Shown: positions 36,120 to 45,016 of the stretch, one piece after another
How positions within the stretch are numbered: the stretch's first letter is position 1
How the letters are laid out: the number at the start of each line of letters is the position of its first letter
Assembly (NCBI RefSeq): GCF_030294945.1
Contig: NZ_AP018448.1
Span: 10,884,501 to 10,948,500 of the forward strand
Length of the DNA stretch: 64,000 nt
Source of the DNA: Streptomyces graminofaciens
Lineage (GTDB): Bacteria > Actinomycetota > Actinomycetes > Streptomycetales > Streptomycetaceae
Direction of reading: 5' to 3'
Program-made: the position numbers and the translations under genes
The notes under the pieces: generated by a model
The model's input: only the letters and a program-made list of their open reading frames with translations
The model's database searches: none
What the model was told of the DNA's origin: nothing

Positions 36120-36952
36120 CCGGCACACCCATACTCCAGGTCGACGGGCTCGCGGTCCGCTACCCGTCCCGTGGCCTGCGCAAGCCCCCGAACACGGTCA
36201 TCGAGAGCGTGTCGTTCGAGGTCGGGCAGGCCGAGACGGTCGCGCTCGTGGGCGAGTCCGGCTCGGGCAAGACCACCATCGGCAAGGCCGTCCTGGGACT
36301 GACCCCGGTCAGCGGGGGGCGCGTGCTGCTCGACGGACGGGACATCACCCGTCATACCGGCCGTGCCCGCCGCGCACTGTCCGCCGACCTCCAGGCGATC
36401 TTCCAGAACCCGTACGGGTCACTCAATCCGGCCCTGCCGATCGGACGGACCCTGGCCGAGCCCCTGCTCGCCGGCTCGACCCGCTCACGCGGCGAAGTCC
36501 GCGAGCACATCGCCGACCTGCTCCGCCGCGTCGGCCTGCCCGAGGACGCGGCCGACCGCTACCCCGCCCAGTTCAGCGGCGGTCAACGCCAGCGCATCGC
36601 CATCGCCCGGGCGGTCGCCAGGCAGCCCAAGCTCATCGTCTGCGACGAGCCGACCAGCGCTCTCGACGTAACCACCCAGGCCACCGCCCTGGACCTCCTC
36701 TCCGAACTCCAGCAGTCACTCGGGTGTGCATACCTGTTCATCACGCACGACCTCGCCGTCGTCAAGGAGTTCGCGGCGCGCACCCTGGTGCTGCAACACG
36801 GACGCATCGTCGAAGAGGGACGCAGCACCGACGTCTGCGACCAGCCGCAGCACGCGTACACCCGGAGACTGGTGGCGGCCGCACCCGTCCCCGACCCGGT
36901 CCTGCAACGCAGCCGTCGACACGAGCGACTTGAGCTGGAAGCAACCTCATGA
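36116..36952 (+). CDS. ABC transporter ATPase (DppF-like)
   Basis: A 278-residue ATPase starting at GTG 36116, which overlaps the previous stop (GTGA). It has Walker A GESGSGKT near residue 46, Q-loop IFQNPYGSLNP, signature FSGGQRQR, Walker B LIVCDEPTSALD and the H-loop ITHDLAVV. It pairs with the ATPase half of the fused protein to energise the importer. The GH1 gene follows after a leader of about 110 bp. Confidence 0.94.
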   Translation: MTGTPILQVDGLAVRYPSRGLRKPPNTVIESVSFEVGQAETVALVGESGSGKTTIGKAVLGLTPVSGGRVLLDGRDITRHTGRARRALSADLQAIFQNPYGSLNPALPIGRTLAEPLLAGSTRSRGEVREHIADLLRRVGLPEDAADRYPAQFSGGQRQRIAIARAVARQPKLIVCDEPTSALDVTTQATALDLLSELQQSLGCAYLFITHDLAVVKEFAARTLVLQHGRIVEEGRSTDVCDQPQHAYTRRLVAAAPVPDPVLQRSRRHERLELEATS

Positions 36953-37064
36953 AGAAGCAGCGTTCCACGCCACACGAAGCGCCTGGAGTTCGCGGCGGCG
37001 TCGTCATGACGCCGACCGAAGCGCAGGCCCAGCCGACCGAAACCCAGGCCAGGAGGCCACAGCG

Positions 37065-38429
37065 ATGAACAACGCACATGGCGAGAGCCGGATCGTGTTC
37101 CCCGGGGACTTCGTGTTCGGCACGGCCACCAGCGCGTTCCAGATCGAGGGAGCCTGGGACGAGGACGGGAAAGGCCCGTCGATCTGGGACACCTTCGGGC
37201 ACACCCCGGGCAAGGTGCACCTGGACATCCCCGGCGACGTCGCCGTCGACCACTACCACCGGTTCCGCGAGGACGTCGCCCTGATGCGCGACCTCGGAGT
37301 CGATTCCTACCGTCTCTCGCTGAGCTGGTCCCGGCTGCTCCCCGAGGGAACCGGTGCCGTGAACCGCGCCGGCATCGACTTCTACCACCGCCTCCTCGAC
37401 GAACTGGACGCGGCCGGGATCTCCCCCAACGTCACGCTCTACCACTGGGACCTGCCTCAGGCACTCGAGGACCGCGGCGGCTGGGGCAACCGCGACGTGG
37501 CGAAATGGTTCCGTGACTACGCCGCCTTGGCGTTCGAGGAGTTCGGCGAGCGGGTGCCCCACTGGGTAACTCTCAACGAGCCCATCGCCATCTGGGTCGG
37601 CTACGGCATGGGCATGTTCGCGCCCGGCCACGCGGATGCCCGGTTGGGCAAGCGGGCCATGCATCACGCACTGCTCGCGCACGGTGAGGCGGTCCGCGCC
37701 TTTCGGGAGCTCGGGGCACCCGGATCCGAGATCGGCATCGTGGTGGACATCTGGAAGCAGCACCCCGCCACCGACGACCCCGCCGACGCGGCTTTCGCGG
37801 CGCGGAACGAGGACGACTCCTTCCGGTTCTTCCTTGATCCGCTGCTGAAGAAGGAGTACAGCGAGCGCAACGTCGAACGCCTCACCCGCGAGGGCACCAT
37901 GCCCGAGGTCCGAGAGGGCGACCTGGACCTGATCGCCTCCCCGGTCGACTTCCTCGGTCTGAACGTGTACTCCAGGGTCGTCGCCAGCGCCAAGGACGCG
38001 GACAAGAAGTGGTGGGAGGTCAATCGTGAGACGCACCCGGGCGGGAACTTCCTCGACAACGGCATGGAGTTCTACCCCGAGGCCGTCTACGACGCGATCA
38101 CACTCGTGCACGACGAATACGGCTGGACGGGACCGGTGTACATCACCGAGAACGGCACCATCGACGCCGACGGTGCAGACCCGTTCGACGACCAGGAGCG
38201 CATCCGCTACGTCCGCGGCTTCCTGCAGTGGATCGCCCGCGCCATCGACGAGGGAGCCGATGTACGCGGCTACTACCTCTGGTCGCTCCTGGACAACTAC
38301 GAATGGTCCGCGGGCTTCAGCAAGCGCTTCGGCATCGTCCACGTCGACCCCGACACCCTCGACCGCAAACCCAAGGCCTCCTTCGAGTGGTACCGCGACG
38401 TCATCGCGCGCCGCGAACTCGACGTCTGA
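37065..38429 (+). CDS. GH1 family beta-glucosidase
   Basis: A 454-residue cytoplasmic enzyme. ATG 37065 (MNNAHGESRIVFPGDFVFGT) follows GGAGG. Family signatures are FVFGTATSAFQIEGAW at the N-terminus, the acid/base Glu172 in TLNEP and the nucleophile Glu362 in YITENG, with the usual YLWSLLDNYEW near the end. It acts on the imported glycoside inside the cell. It is downstream of, and probably cotranscribed with, the peptide-type importer. A near-identical but truncated copy, including its leader, lies at 15025-15589. Confidence 0.95.
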   Translation: MNNAHGESRIVFPGDFVFGTATSAFQIEGAWDEDGKGPSIWDTFGHTPGKVHLDIPGDVAVDHYHRFREDVALMRDLGVDSYRLSLSWSRLLPEGTGAVNRAGIDFYHRLLDELDAAGISPNVTLYHWDLPQALEDRGGWGNRDVAKWFRDYAALAFEEFGERVPHWVTLNEPIAIWVGYGMGMFAPGHADARLGKRAMHHALLAHGEAVRAFRELGAPGSEIGIVVDIWKQHPATDDPADAAFAARNEDDSFRFFLDPLLKKEYSERNVERLTREGTMPEVREGDLDLIASPVDFLGLNVYSRVVASAKDADKKWWEVNRETHPGGNFLDNGMEFYPEAVYDAITLVHDEYGWTGPVYITENGTIDADGADPFDDQERIRYVRGFLQWIARAIDEGADVRGYYLWSLLDNYEWSAGFSKRFGIVHVDPDTLDRKPKASFEWYRDVIARRELDV

Positions 38430-38759
38430 GCTTGTCCTGCCTTCACAGCGGGGGTCGGGGACGGTCCTTCGTAAGATCGTCGGCCCAGGAGATCCGGGCA
38501 TTCGTGTCCTGAACGTGGATGGAGCTGGTGGAGGAGCGGTTCTTGAAGCGAAGCTGTGCGGAACACAAAGGTTGTTGGCCCTGACTCGGCGCCTCCCCGG
38601 CAGCCGACGACCTCGCCGCCGCATGCGCCGAGAGTTTCACCGAACACCAGGACGCGGAGATCACCCACCCTCCCCAGCCGGGGGTGAACCCACACCCTCT
38701 ACCAACCCAGGCCCGGACAAGCCCACAAAACACCCCCCGAAGAACGCAGAGGACTTCCC
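38430..38759. other. Gap between GH1 and the Gfo/Idh/MocA gene
   Basis: Only short overlapping frames on both strands are present, none with a recognisable family or ribosome site. No clear terminator hairpin was seen, so read-through into the next gene is possible. Confidence 0.4.
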
Positions 38760-39788
38760 TTGGCCCCCGTACGCATTGGACTGATCGGCTATGGCTTCGG
38801 CGGACGTGTCTTCCACGCCCCGCTGCTCGCTGCCGCCCCGGAATACGAGTTTCTGGGCGTGGTCACCAATTCCCCGGAGCGCCGAGCCCAGGTCGCCCAG
38901 GATCTGAGCCGGCCGACCTTCGACTCACTGGAGGACCTGGTCCGCGCCGGCGTCGAGGCGGTCGTCGTCTCCACTCCCGCGGCCACGCACGTGACTTTGG
39001 TGCAGCAGGCGCTGGAACTGGGGCTGGCTGTCGTCTGCGACAAGCCATTCGCACTCGACGCCGCCTCGGCACGTGCGACCGTCGAGCTCGCGGAGAAGCA
39101 AGGTCGTCCGTTGACGGTGTACCAGAACCGCCGGTGGGACTCCGACTTCCTCACCCTGCGGACGCTGCTCGACAGCGGCGGAATCGGGACCGTGCTCCGC
39201 TACGAGTCCCGGTTCGAGGTCTTCCGACCCGAGGCAGGTCCTCCTGCCGCGGGCGGTGGCACCCTTGTCGACTTCGGCAGCCACCTGGTCGACCAGGCCC
39301 TGGTGCTGTCGGGCCCGGTGGAGCGGGTGTACGCGGAGATGCACCACCGCGAGGACGAGGACGGCCTCGACGACGACGTCTTTGTGGCCCTGACCCACCG
39401 CAACGGGGTTCAGTCCCATCTGTGGGGCAGTGGGCGGCAGGGTGCGCCAGGACCGAGCCTGCGCGTGACCGGGACCACGGGCACCTTCGTCATCGACCAC
39501 AGAGACAGCCAGGACCGCGCGCTGATGACCGGTGCGACCCCGCAATCCGAGGGCGACAGCTGGGGTACCGTGCCGGAACACCTCTGGGGCCGGGTGCGGC
39601 GCGGAGACACCGCCGAGCCCGTCATCTCGAGCCGCGGCAGGTGGGACCTGTTCTATACAGCTTTCGCCGCCGCGGTCCACGGTGAGGGACCTGTTCCCGT
39701 CGACCCCTGGGACGCGGTCGTCACCGCCACCGTCCTCGACGCCGCGCGGTCCAGCGCCCGCAACGGCCGGGTGGTGCGCCTGCCCTGA
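38760..39788 (+). CDS. Gfo/Idh/MocA-family oxidoreductase
   Basis: A 342-residue NAD(P)-dependent sugar or cyclitol oxidoreductase. TTG 38760 (MAPVRIGLIGYGFGGRVFHA) follows AGAGGA; no ATG/GTG fits better. The N-terminal Rossmann fold has GLIGYGFGG, the catalytic Lys is in CDKPFA (usual EKP, here DKP), and the C-terminal sheet domain has GGGTLVDFGSHLVDQALVLS. It probably oxidises a sugar released by the glycosidases. It is the last rightward gene before the paralogous LacI. Confidence 0.9.
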   Translation: MAPVRIGLIGYGFGGRVFHAPLLAAAPEYEFLGVVTNSPERRAQVAQDLSRPTFDSLEDLVRAGVEAVVVSTPAATHVTLVQQALELGLAVVCDKPFALDAASARATVELAEKQGRPLTVYQNRRWDSDFLTLRTLLDSGGIGTVLRYESRFEVFRPEAGPPAAGGGTLVDFGSHLVDQALVLSGPVERVYAEMHHREDEDGLDDDVFVALTHRNGVQSHLWGSGRQGAPGPSLRVTGTTGTFVIDHRDSQDRALMTGATPQSEGDSWGTVPEHLWGRVRRGDTAEPVISSRGRWDLFYTAFAAAVHGEGPVPVDPWDAVVTATVLDAARSSARNGRVVRLP

Positions 39789-39861
39789 CCGCGGAGTGCT
39801 GCGGAAGGCGGCCCCATACGGTCCGGTTTCGAGCATACGGGGAAGGCAGGGAAGGCACTTA

Positions 39862-39972
39862 AGGCGTGTTGCCGAAGAACGCCACCCACTGGTGCCGGAC
39901 ATCGATGGCGCAACACAGTGGTCTGTCGAAGTCCACCGTCGGCTGGACCTGGCGGCAGTTCCAGGCTGAGCG
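39862..39972 (+). mobile_element. Fragment of an IS630-type transposase
   Basis: The plus frame reads LPKNATHWCRTSMAQHSGLS, then KSTVGWTWRQFQAE. The THWxxRxMA...GLSxSTVxRxWRxF pattern is the second helix-turn-helix of IS630 transposases. Only about 35 codons remain, inserted between the oxidoreductase and the second lacI. Confidence 0.6.
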
Positions 39973-40001
39973 CCGACTTCCAGAGTTTCGGCGCGCGCCG
40001 G

Positions 40002-41000
40002 TCAGGCGGATTCCCGGACGCGGAGCAGGAGCTCGTCGCGGAGGGGTTCGGCCGGGACCTGCTGGCCGTCCAGCGTGTCGACGACCCGGCGGGCCAGGCC
40101 CCGCGCGATGGCGTCGGTGTCGCGTACGACCGTGGTGAGCGGTGGGTGTGCCAGCGACGCGCCTGGGATGTCGTCGACGCCGATCACGGCCAGGTCCCGC
40201 GGAGCGCGCAGTCCGAGGTGATTCAAGCCTGCGAGCACCGCGAGGGCGACATTGTCGTTGAAGGCGCAGATTCCCGTCACTGGTGGGTCGGCGGCGAGCC
40301 ACGCCTTCACCGTTTCGGCGGCGCCCGGCGCATCGAGGGGTACGGTCCGGACATCCGGCTCCGGCATGTCCAGCTCAGCGCACACTTTGCGGACACCGTC
40401 CAGCCGCGGCTGGGCCAGGACGTCGAGCCCCGGCAGGTCGGGGTAGGCGTAGCCGAGCCGGCGGTGGGGTGCGGCGAGGTGCCGCGCCTGCAGTGCGCCG
40501 ATCGGCTGCTCGGACACCAGGGGAGGCCGGGGCTCACTCTGTATCGACCCGTCCATCGCCATGACCACCTCGATGCCCGCCGCCCGCATCGCCTCGGCTT
40601 CCAGGTCGTCGAACCCCTGGAGGGCCAACACCGCCGCAGGGGTCATGGCTTTCCAGATGTCCCGCAGGGGGCGCCTGGGGTGAGCCGACGAGTGCACCAC
40701 GAAGGTCAGCCCGTTCTCGGCGAAGGCATTGGTCAGTTGCTGGATGAGGCGTCCGAGGACATGCTCGATCGGCCAGTCCGGCAGCAGCCCGAGCACGATC
40801 TCCGAGCGTCCCGTGCGCAGGGCCCGCGCCGCGGCCGAGGGCGCGTAGCCCAGGCGGGTGGCCGCGTCCCACACCCGTTGCCGAGTGGCCTCGGGGATCT
40901 TCTGATGAGAAACGGCATTGAGGACATAGCTCACCGTCGCGCGGGACACTCCGGCCTCCTGTGCCACATCCGCGCTGGTCACCCGCCTGCCGTTCGACAC
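40002..41000 (-). CDS. LacI-family regulator (paralogue 2 of the glycoside module)
   Basis: A 332-residue regulator; start GTG 41000 (VSNGRRVTSADVAQEAGVSR). HTH SADVAQEAGVSRATVSYVLN and hinge ARTRLGYAPSAAARALR-like sequence are followed by a sensor ending AVIGVDDIPGASLAHPPLTT. It is similar along its length to the LacI at 30425-31438, including LGLLPDWPIEHVLGRL, and faces it across the importer/GH1 operon. Similar candidate operators precede both. It may repress the same promoters in response to a different sugar. Confidence 0.93.
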   Translation of the reverse strand: MSNGRRVTSADVAQEAGVSRATVSYVLNAVSHQKIPEATRQRVWDAATRLGYAPSAAARALRTGRSEIVLGLLPDWPIEHVLGRLIQQLTNAFAENGLTFVVHSSAHPRRPLRDIWKAMTPAAVLALQGFDDLEAEAMRAAGIEVVMAMDGSIQSEPRPPLVSEQPIGALQARHLAAPHRRLGYAYPDLPGLDVLAQPRLDGVRKVCAELDMPEPDVRTVPLDAPGAAETVKAWLAADPPVTGICAFNDNVALAVLAGLNHLGLRAPRDLAVIGVDDIPGASLAHPPLTTVVRDTDAIARGLARRVVDTLDGQQVPAEPLRDELLLRVRESA

Positions 41001-41087
41001 CCCTGGTCACCCGCCTCGCCTCGGTCGGACCTCCTTGAAGGCCCACGGCCGCGGTTAGCTTACCGGCCGGATCACTCAACTGGCACG

Positions 41088-41110
41088 CGTAAGTTAAACG
41101 AGTAGGTGCC
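41088..41110. promoter_or_regulatory. Candidate LacI operator before the second lacI
   Basis: The core GTTAAACGAGTAGGTG shares TTAAACG-GTAGGT with the site at 30343. A nearby GCGGTTAGCTTACC (41051-41064) also resembles the leader of the first lacI in reverse. Confidence 0.5.
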
Positions 41111-41703
41111 TCTCACCCCGAGCAGTGCCTGCTCACCGTCGCCCGGACGGCTCAAAGCCAGGCCACCGTCCGGTAGCGGTCATGCCCGGGTCCGGCGCGC
41201 AGTGCTCGCGGGGTGTTGTCGTCCGGCGCGGCGTGTACCGACGGCACTGCGGCGACGGACTGTACTGACTCACCCCTGCGCTTGCGGGCCGGCGTCTGTC
41301 CGCCGGGTCTGGCGTTCGGCTCGCTGACCGCCAGGTCCGGGGGCCGCAGTCCGTCCGGACGCCGCCGAACGCGCCGCGGCCACCACCATGAGATACGGAA
41401 CGGGTGCGTCTCGCCAGGAGTCCGGCCGATACGGATCCGGAAGACCGGGGTGGAATTTTTCCAATCACACGGGCTTGCGAACGGCCCGGCGCATTCTGTC
41501 CAACGGCCCGTCACGCCGGGGCATCGAAAGCGTCATGGGAGACCTTCCCGTGAGGTCAGGTCTGGTTGCTGAATGCGGCGTCGAAGGACTGCGTGCTGAG
41601 GGTGAGACCTCTTGAAGCCCTTGTAGGCGCTCCGCACCACCAGGCCATAGTCGAGAGCCAGATTCTGCGCAGCAACTTGAGGACCGCGCCGCTATCGTCC
41701 ACG
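41111..41703. other. Gap of about 0.6 kb without a recognisable gene
   Basis: Short frames occur on both strands; none has a family motif or a clear start. It ends at the 9-bp tandem array. Confidence 0.4.
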
Positions 41704-41838
41704 CGCTGCCCGCGCTGCCCGCGCTGCCCGCGCTGCCCGCGCTGCCCGCGCTGCCCGCGCTGCCCGCGCTGCCCGCGCTGCCCGCGCTGCCCGCGCTGCC
41801 CGCGCTGCCCGCGCTGCCCGCGCTGCCCGCGCTGCCCG
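41704..41838. repeat. 15 exact tandem copies of a 9-bp unit (CGCTGCCCG)
   Basis: The unit CGCTGCCCG repeats 15 times without a mismatch over 135 bp. Because 9 is a multiple of 3, every frame stays open (GQR, AAR and GSA repeats on the minus strand, RCP on the plus), which creates artificial long frames. It lies next to the paaI relic. Perfect identity suggests recent expansion. Confidence 0.95.
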
Positions 41839-41921
41839 CGCGGCTCGGCCACCGACGGCACATGCGGAACGCGGCCATTGCGCCAGTTGACGCCGAATCC
41901 GGCCGGGCAACCTAAAGGATC

Positions 41922-42195
41922 ATGCAGGTGGTGGCGTGCGCGATCAGTTTGCCCTGGTCGTCCAGCACCTATGCCCCCGGCGGTGGCGGTACGCCGTCCG
42001 GCGTGGATGACGGTGCCCTCGACGGTGAGGGTCTGTCCGTCAGTGCGGGCGGAGCGGATGTAGTTGACCTTGAGCTCGGGGGTGGTGTAGCCGGTACCGG
42101 CGGGGAGGGTGGTGTGGACGGCGCAGCACATGGCGGAGTTGAGGAGGGTGGCGGCGACGCCGCCGTGGACGGTGCCGAAGGGGTTGGCGAAGGCG
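41922..42195 (-). pseudogene. Relic of a PaaI-type hotdog thioesterase
   Basis: The minus frame reads FANPFGTVHGGVAATLLNSA, then YTTPELKVNYIRSARTDGQT and VEGTVIHAGRRTATAGG. The HGG motif is that of PaaI-like acyl-CoA thioesterases. A frameshift near 41985 then gives LDDQGKLIAHATTCMIL-like sequence and a stop at 41922. The N-terminus is missing, replaced in frame by a moaE fragment. Confidence 0.8.
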
Positions 42196-42199
42196 GGCG

Positions 42200-42600
42200 G
42201 CACCTCGTGCTTGAGGCCGTCAATCAGCCGTCGGCATGCGGGGAAGGCTCCGCCCGAATGGGCACACGACACGGCAACGACGACCGCAAGGTCGCCCACT
42301 ACCAGGTCTCCCACGTGGTGAATCGCCGCCAGAGCGCGCACGGGGTGGTCGGCGGTAACCCCTTCGGTGATCCGTCTCATCGCGGCCTCGGCGCTGGGGT
42401 GGCACGAGTACCCCAGTGCGTCGACATCCGCGCCACCGTCGTGATTCCCTACCGTTCCTGCAAAGAAGACGATACCGCCGGCGGCGGCATCCCCGACCGC
42501 TCAAGACCTCGTCGACGGAGAGCTGTGTCTCGCGTATGGCAAGCAGCTTGATCGAGTCACGGGCCGCGCGTGAGCCGGGGTGCTCAGGTGTCCCGGTCGT
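42200..42600 (-). pseudogene. moaE: Truncated, frameshifted molybdopterin synthase large subunit
   Basis: The minus strand reads DSIKLLAIRETQLSVDEVLS, then after a frameshift near 42500 GGIVFFAGTVGNHDGGADVD, ALGYSCHPSAEAAMRRITEG and AVVVAVSCAHSGGAFPACRR-LIDGLKHEVP. These are the standard MoaE segments. The last part, with the active-site Lys region (WKKE/WKHQ), is missing; the chain passes in frame into a paaI relic at about 42200. It lies directly downstream of the molybdopterin oxidoreductase, whose cofactor such an enzyme would help make. Confidence 0.8.
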
Positions 42601-42620
42601 TCTCCTCGGGTATGCCGCGG

Positions 42621-42652
42621 GTCCGCGAACCCTTGCAGCGGGGCCCGCGGAC
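42621..42652 (-). terminator. Imperfect hairpin after the molybdopterin oxidoreductase
   Basis: GTCCGCG and its complement CGCGGAC enclose an 18-nt region that can pair partly through CCC/GGG. It starts about 25 bp past the oxidoreductase stop. Confidence 0.35.
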
Positions 42653-42677
42653 GTGTTGGCCTGTCGTGGGTTGAGGG

Positions 42678-44927
42678 TCAGGCCTGGAGAGCCTCGATGC
42701 GGGCGGGTACGTGTTTGTGCCAGGGGGTGCCGGCGATGGGGTCGCGCCTGCGCACGTCGGTGAGGGTGTTGAGGGCGACACCGGTGCGTTCGGTCCCGCC
42801 GTTCCCGGTGGGCAGATCGAGACCGAAACCGTTGGGCAAGGCGGCGTGCCCAGCCTGCATGCGGTCGTCGATCTCGACGGTGGCGTGTGCGGTGCCGCGC
42901 GCGGTGGTTATGCGGGCGGGTGCCCCGTTGTCGAGACCGAGCTGCTCGGCGTCGTGCGGGCTGATGCGCAAGGTGCCGCCCTTGTCGCGAAGGCGCCAGG
43001 TGGTGTCGCGAATGATGGTGTTCGCGGTGAACGCACGCCGCTGGCCGGCGGCCAGGACGATCGGGAACTCCTCGGTGGTGTGCACGGCCGGAGTGGTGTC
43101 CAGGTCGGCGAGCAGGTTGAGCAGTTCGGGGATGGGCAGCGGGATGCGGTGGCCGGGATGAGGCACATAGCCCCAGGCGTCGTCGTACTCGTCCTCGGTG
43201 AAGGTGACTCCGGAACGGCCCTTGAGGATCGCTTCGAACAGGGCTTCTGCGTCGGCGTGCCCGGCGCGGCGCATGGCCCTGGGATACTCCTTGGCGATGC
43301 GCTGGCAGAGCGCCCACAGCACAGCGGCGGAGCGGGCACCGTTGGGCAAGGTGGGGCCGAGGGTTTCGTACAGCAGATACGGGGCCATCGCGATGGTGCT
43401 CTTGTCGAGAACCGCCAGGGCGGCGATAGCGAGCTTGTACGGGGTGCGGCCGAGGCGGGCTGCGGCGCGCAGCAGGGAGAGGCGACTACGGGGAACGGCA
43501 CCGAGTTCCCGGACCAGGCGGGCGTAGATCTCGGGTTCGGCCAGCGTGCCGGGCAGCGGGTCGAGAACGGGGGCACGCAGGTGAAAGGTGTTGTGCGGGA
43601 ACTCGAAGGTGAAGAAGGTCGCTTCCCACTTCTCGAACTGGGACGCGGCCGGCAGCACGTAGTCGGCCCGGCGCCCGGTCTCGGTCAGCGCGATGTCGAT
43701 GACGACGATCAGGTCGAGCTTGTCGAGGGCCTTGGCGAAGGCGGCGGAGTCGGCTAGGGAATGCGCTGGGTTGGAGGACTCGATGATCATCGCCCGGAAC
43801 CGGTCGGGATGGTCGTTGAGGATCTCCTCGGCGATGACGTTGCAGGGCACGAGACCGCCGGGCATCCGCGCGCCGGTGACGGGGGTGCGGCGCGGGCTGG
43901 TGCTGTAGCGGGCGAGCGGTGCGACCCACGAGTGCGGCTGCATCGTGCCCTGCTTGGCGAAGTTGCCGGTCAGCAGCCAGATCAGCTTGTTGAGGTAGGA
44001 GATGAGAGTGCTGTTGGGGCCCTGCTGAACGCCCAGGTCCTCGTACGTCGAGACACTGGAGGCGGTTGCAACCCGGCGGGCCGTCGTGCGCAGAAGTTCC
44101 TCGTCCAGTCCGCATGTGGCGGCACAGTGAGCGACGTCCACAGCCTTCAGCTGCTCGAGTACGGTTGCTGCCTCGGTCGTGTGGGTGTCGAGGAAGGCGT
44201 GGTCAACGAGGTTCTCCTGGACCAGGACGCCGAGGATGCCGGACAGGCACCAGGCGTCGGTTCCGGGCCTCAGCTGCAGGTGGATGTCGGCGAGGTCGGC
44301 GGTTTCGGTCCGCACCGGATCAATGACGATCATGGTGCGGGCGGGGTCCTTGGCGATGTCCTTGAGCACGGTGCGGGCCCGGGAGACCCCGTGGGTCTGC
44401 CAGGGGTTCTTGCCGATGAAGATCGAGACCTCGGCGTTCTCGAAGTCCCCGACGGTGTGACTGCCCGTCAGGTGGGCGTCGACGAAGCCTTCGCCTGTCT
44501 TCTCCTGGGCCAGGGGGTTGGAGCGGTAGCGAGCGTCCAGGGCGCCCATCAGGGCTCCGCTGTAGGCGCCGCCGAGGTGATTGCCCTGGCCTCCGCCGCC
44601 GTAGAAGAAGATCGACTTGCCGCCGTGAGTGTCGCGCACCGACTTGAGCCGGGCGGAGATCTCACGTACAGCGGTATCCCAGTCGATGGGGGTGAAGCTG
44701 CCATCGGCCTCTCGGCGCAGAGGCGTGGTCAGGCGTTGCACACCGTTCTGGTAATGGTCGAGACGCAGGGCCTTGTTGCAGGTGTAGCCGCTGGTGGCGA
44801 CATGTTCCTTGTCGCCACGGATTTTTGCGAAGCGGCGGCCGTCGGTCTGGATCTGGATGCCGCAGTTGTTCTCGCACAGAATGCACGCGGTCTTGTGCCA
44901 ACTGGCAGTGTCGGCCTGGTCAGTCAT
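42678..44927 (-). CDS. Molybdopterin (bis-MGD) dependent oxidoreductase with one 4Fe-4S cluster
   Basis: A 749-residue enzyme of the DMSO-reductase superfamily. ATG 44927 (MTDQADTASWHKTACILCEN) follows GAGGAGG. Cys15, Cys18, Cys22 and Cys50 fit the N-terminal 4Fe-4S site; GKNPWQTHGVSRAR and DPVRTETADLADIHLQLRPG belong to the cofactor-binding domains, and the C-terminal beta-barrel domain starts near residue 630. No twin-arginine signal, so it is cytoplasmic. I see no Cys or Sec at the usual molybdenum-ligand position. It is encoded after an enoyl-CoA hydratase and TetR, which suggests a role in fatty-acyl or related catabolism. Confidence 0.9.
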   Translation of the reverse strand: MTDQADTASWHKTACILCENNCGIQIQTDGRRFAKIRGDKEHVATSGYTCNKALRLDHYQNGVQRLTTPLRREADGSFTPIDWDTAVREISARLKSVRDTHGGKSIFFYGGGGQGNHLGGAYSGALMGALDARYRSNPLAQEKTGEGFVDAHLTGSHTVGDFENAEVSIFIGKNPWQTHGVSRARTVLKDIAKDPARTMIVIDPVRTETADLADIHLQLRPGTDAWCLSGILGVLVQENLVDHAFLDTHTTEAATVLEQLKAVDVAHCAATCGLDEELLRTTARRVATASSVSTYEDLGVQQGPNSTLISYLNKLIWLLTGNFAKQGTMQPHSWVAPLARYSTSPRRTPVTGARMPGGLVPCNVIAEEILNDHPDRFRAMIIESSNPAHSLADSAAFAKALDKLDLIVVIDIALTETGRRADYVLPAASQFEKWEATFFTFEFPHNTFHLRAPVLDPLPGTLAEPEIYARLVRELGAVPRSRLSLLRAAARLGRTPYKLAIAALAVLDKSTIAMAPYLLYETLGPTLPNGARSAAVLWALCQRIAKEYPRAMRRAGHADAEALFEAILKGRSGVTFTEDEYDDAWGYVPHPGHRIPLPIPELLNLLADLDTTPAVHTTEEFPIVLAAGQRRAFTANTIIRDTTWRLRDKGGTLRISPHDAEQLGLDNGAPARITTARGTAHATVEIDDRMQAGHAALPNGFGLDLPTGNGGTERTGVALNTLTDVRRRDPIAGTPWHKHVPARIEALQA

Positions 44928-45016
44928 GTGATTCCTCCTCGTCAACACCGCCAACCGTGTTGGCTTGGGAGCCCGCCGCCGGGGGGCGGCGGGTAGGGGA
45001 CGGGCGGACCGTGAGG

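Noticed and set aside
36762..38624. A 620-codon antisense frame opposite the ATPase and GH1 genes
   Set aside because: It is a GC-rich shadow of the GH1 frame, with no family motif and no ribosome site.
41556..42380. A long minus-strand frame with (GQR)n that looks like a repetitive structural protein
   Set aside because: The repeat keeps all frames open; the flanks are the moaE and paaI relics in their own frames and there is no start or signal for a structural protein.
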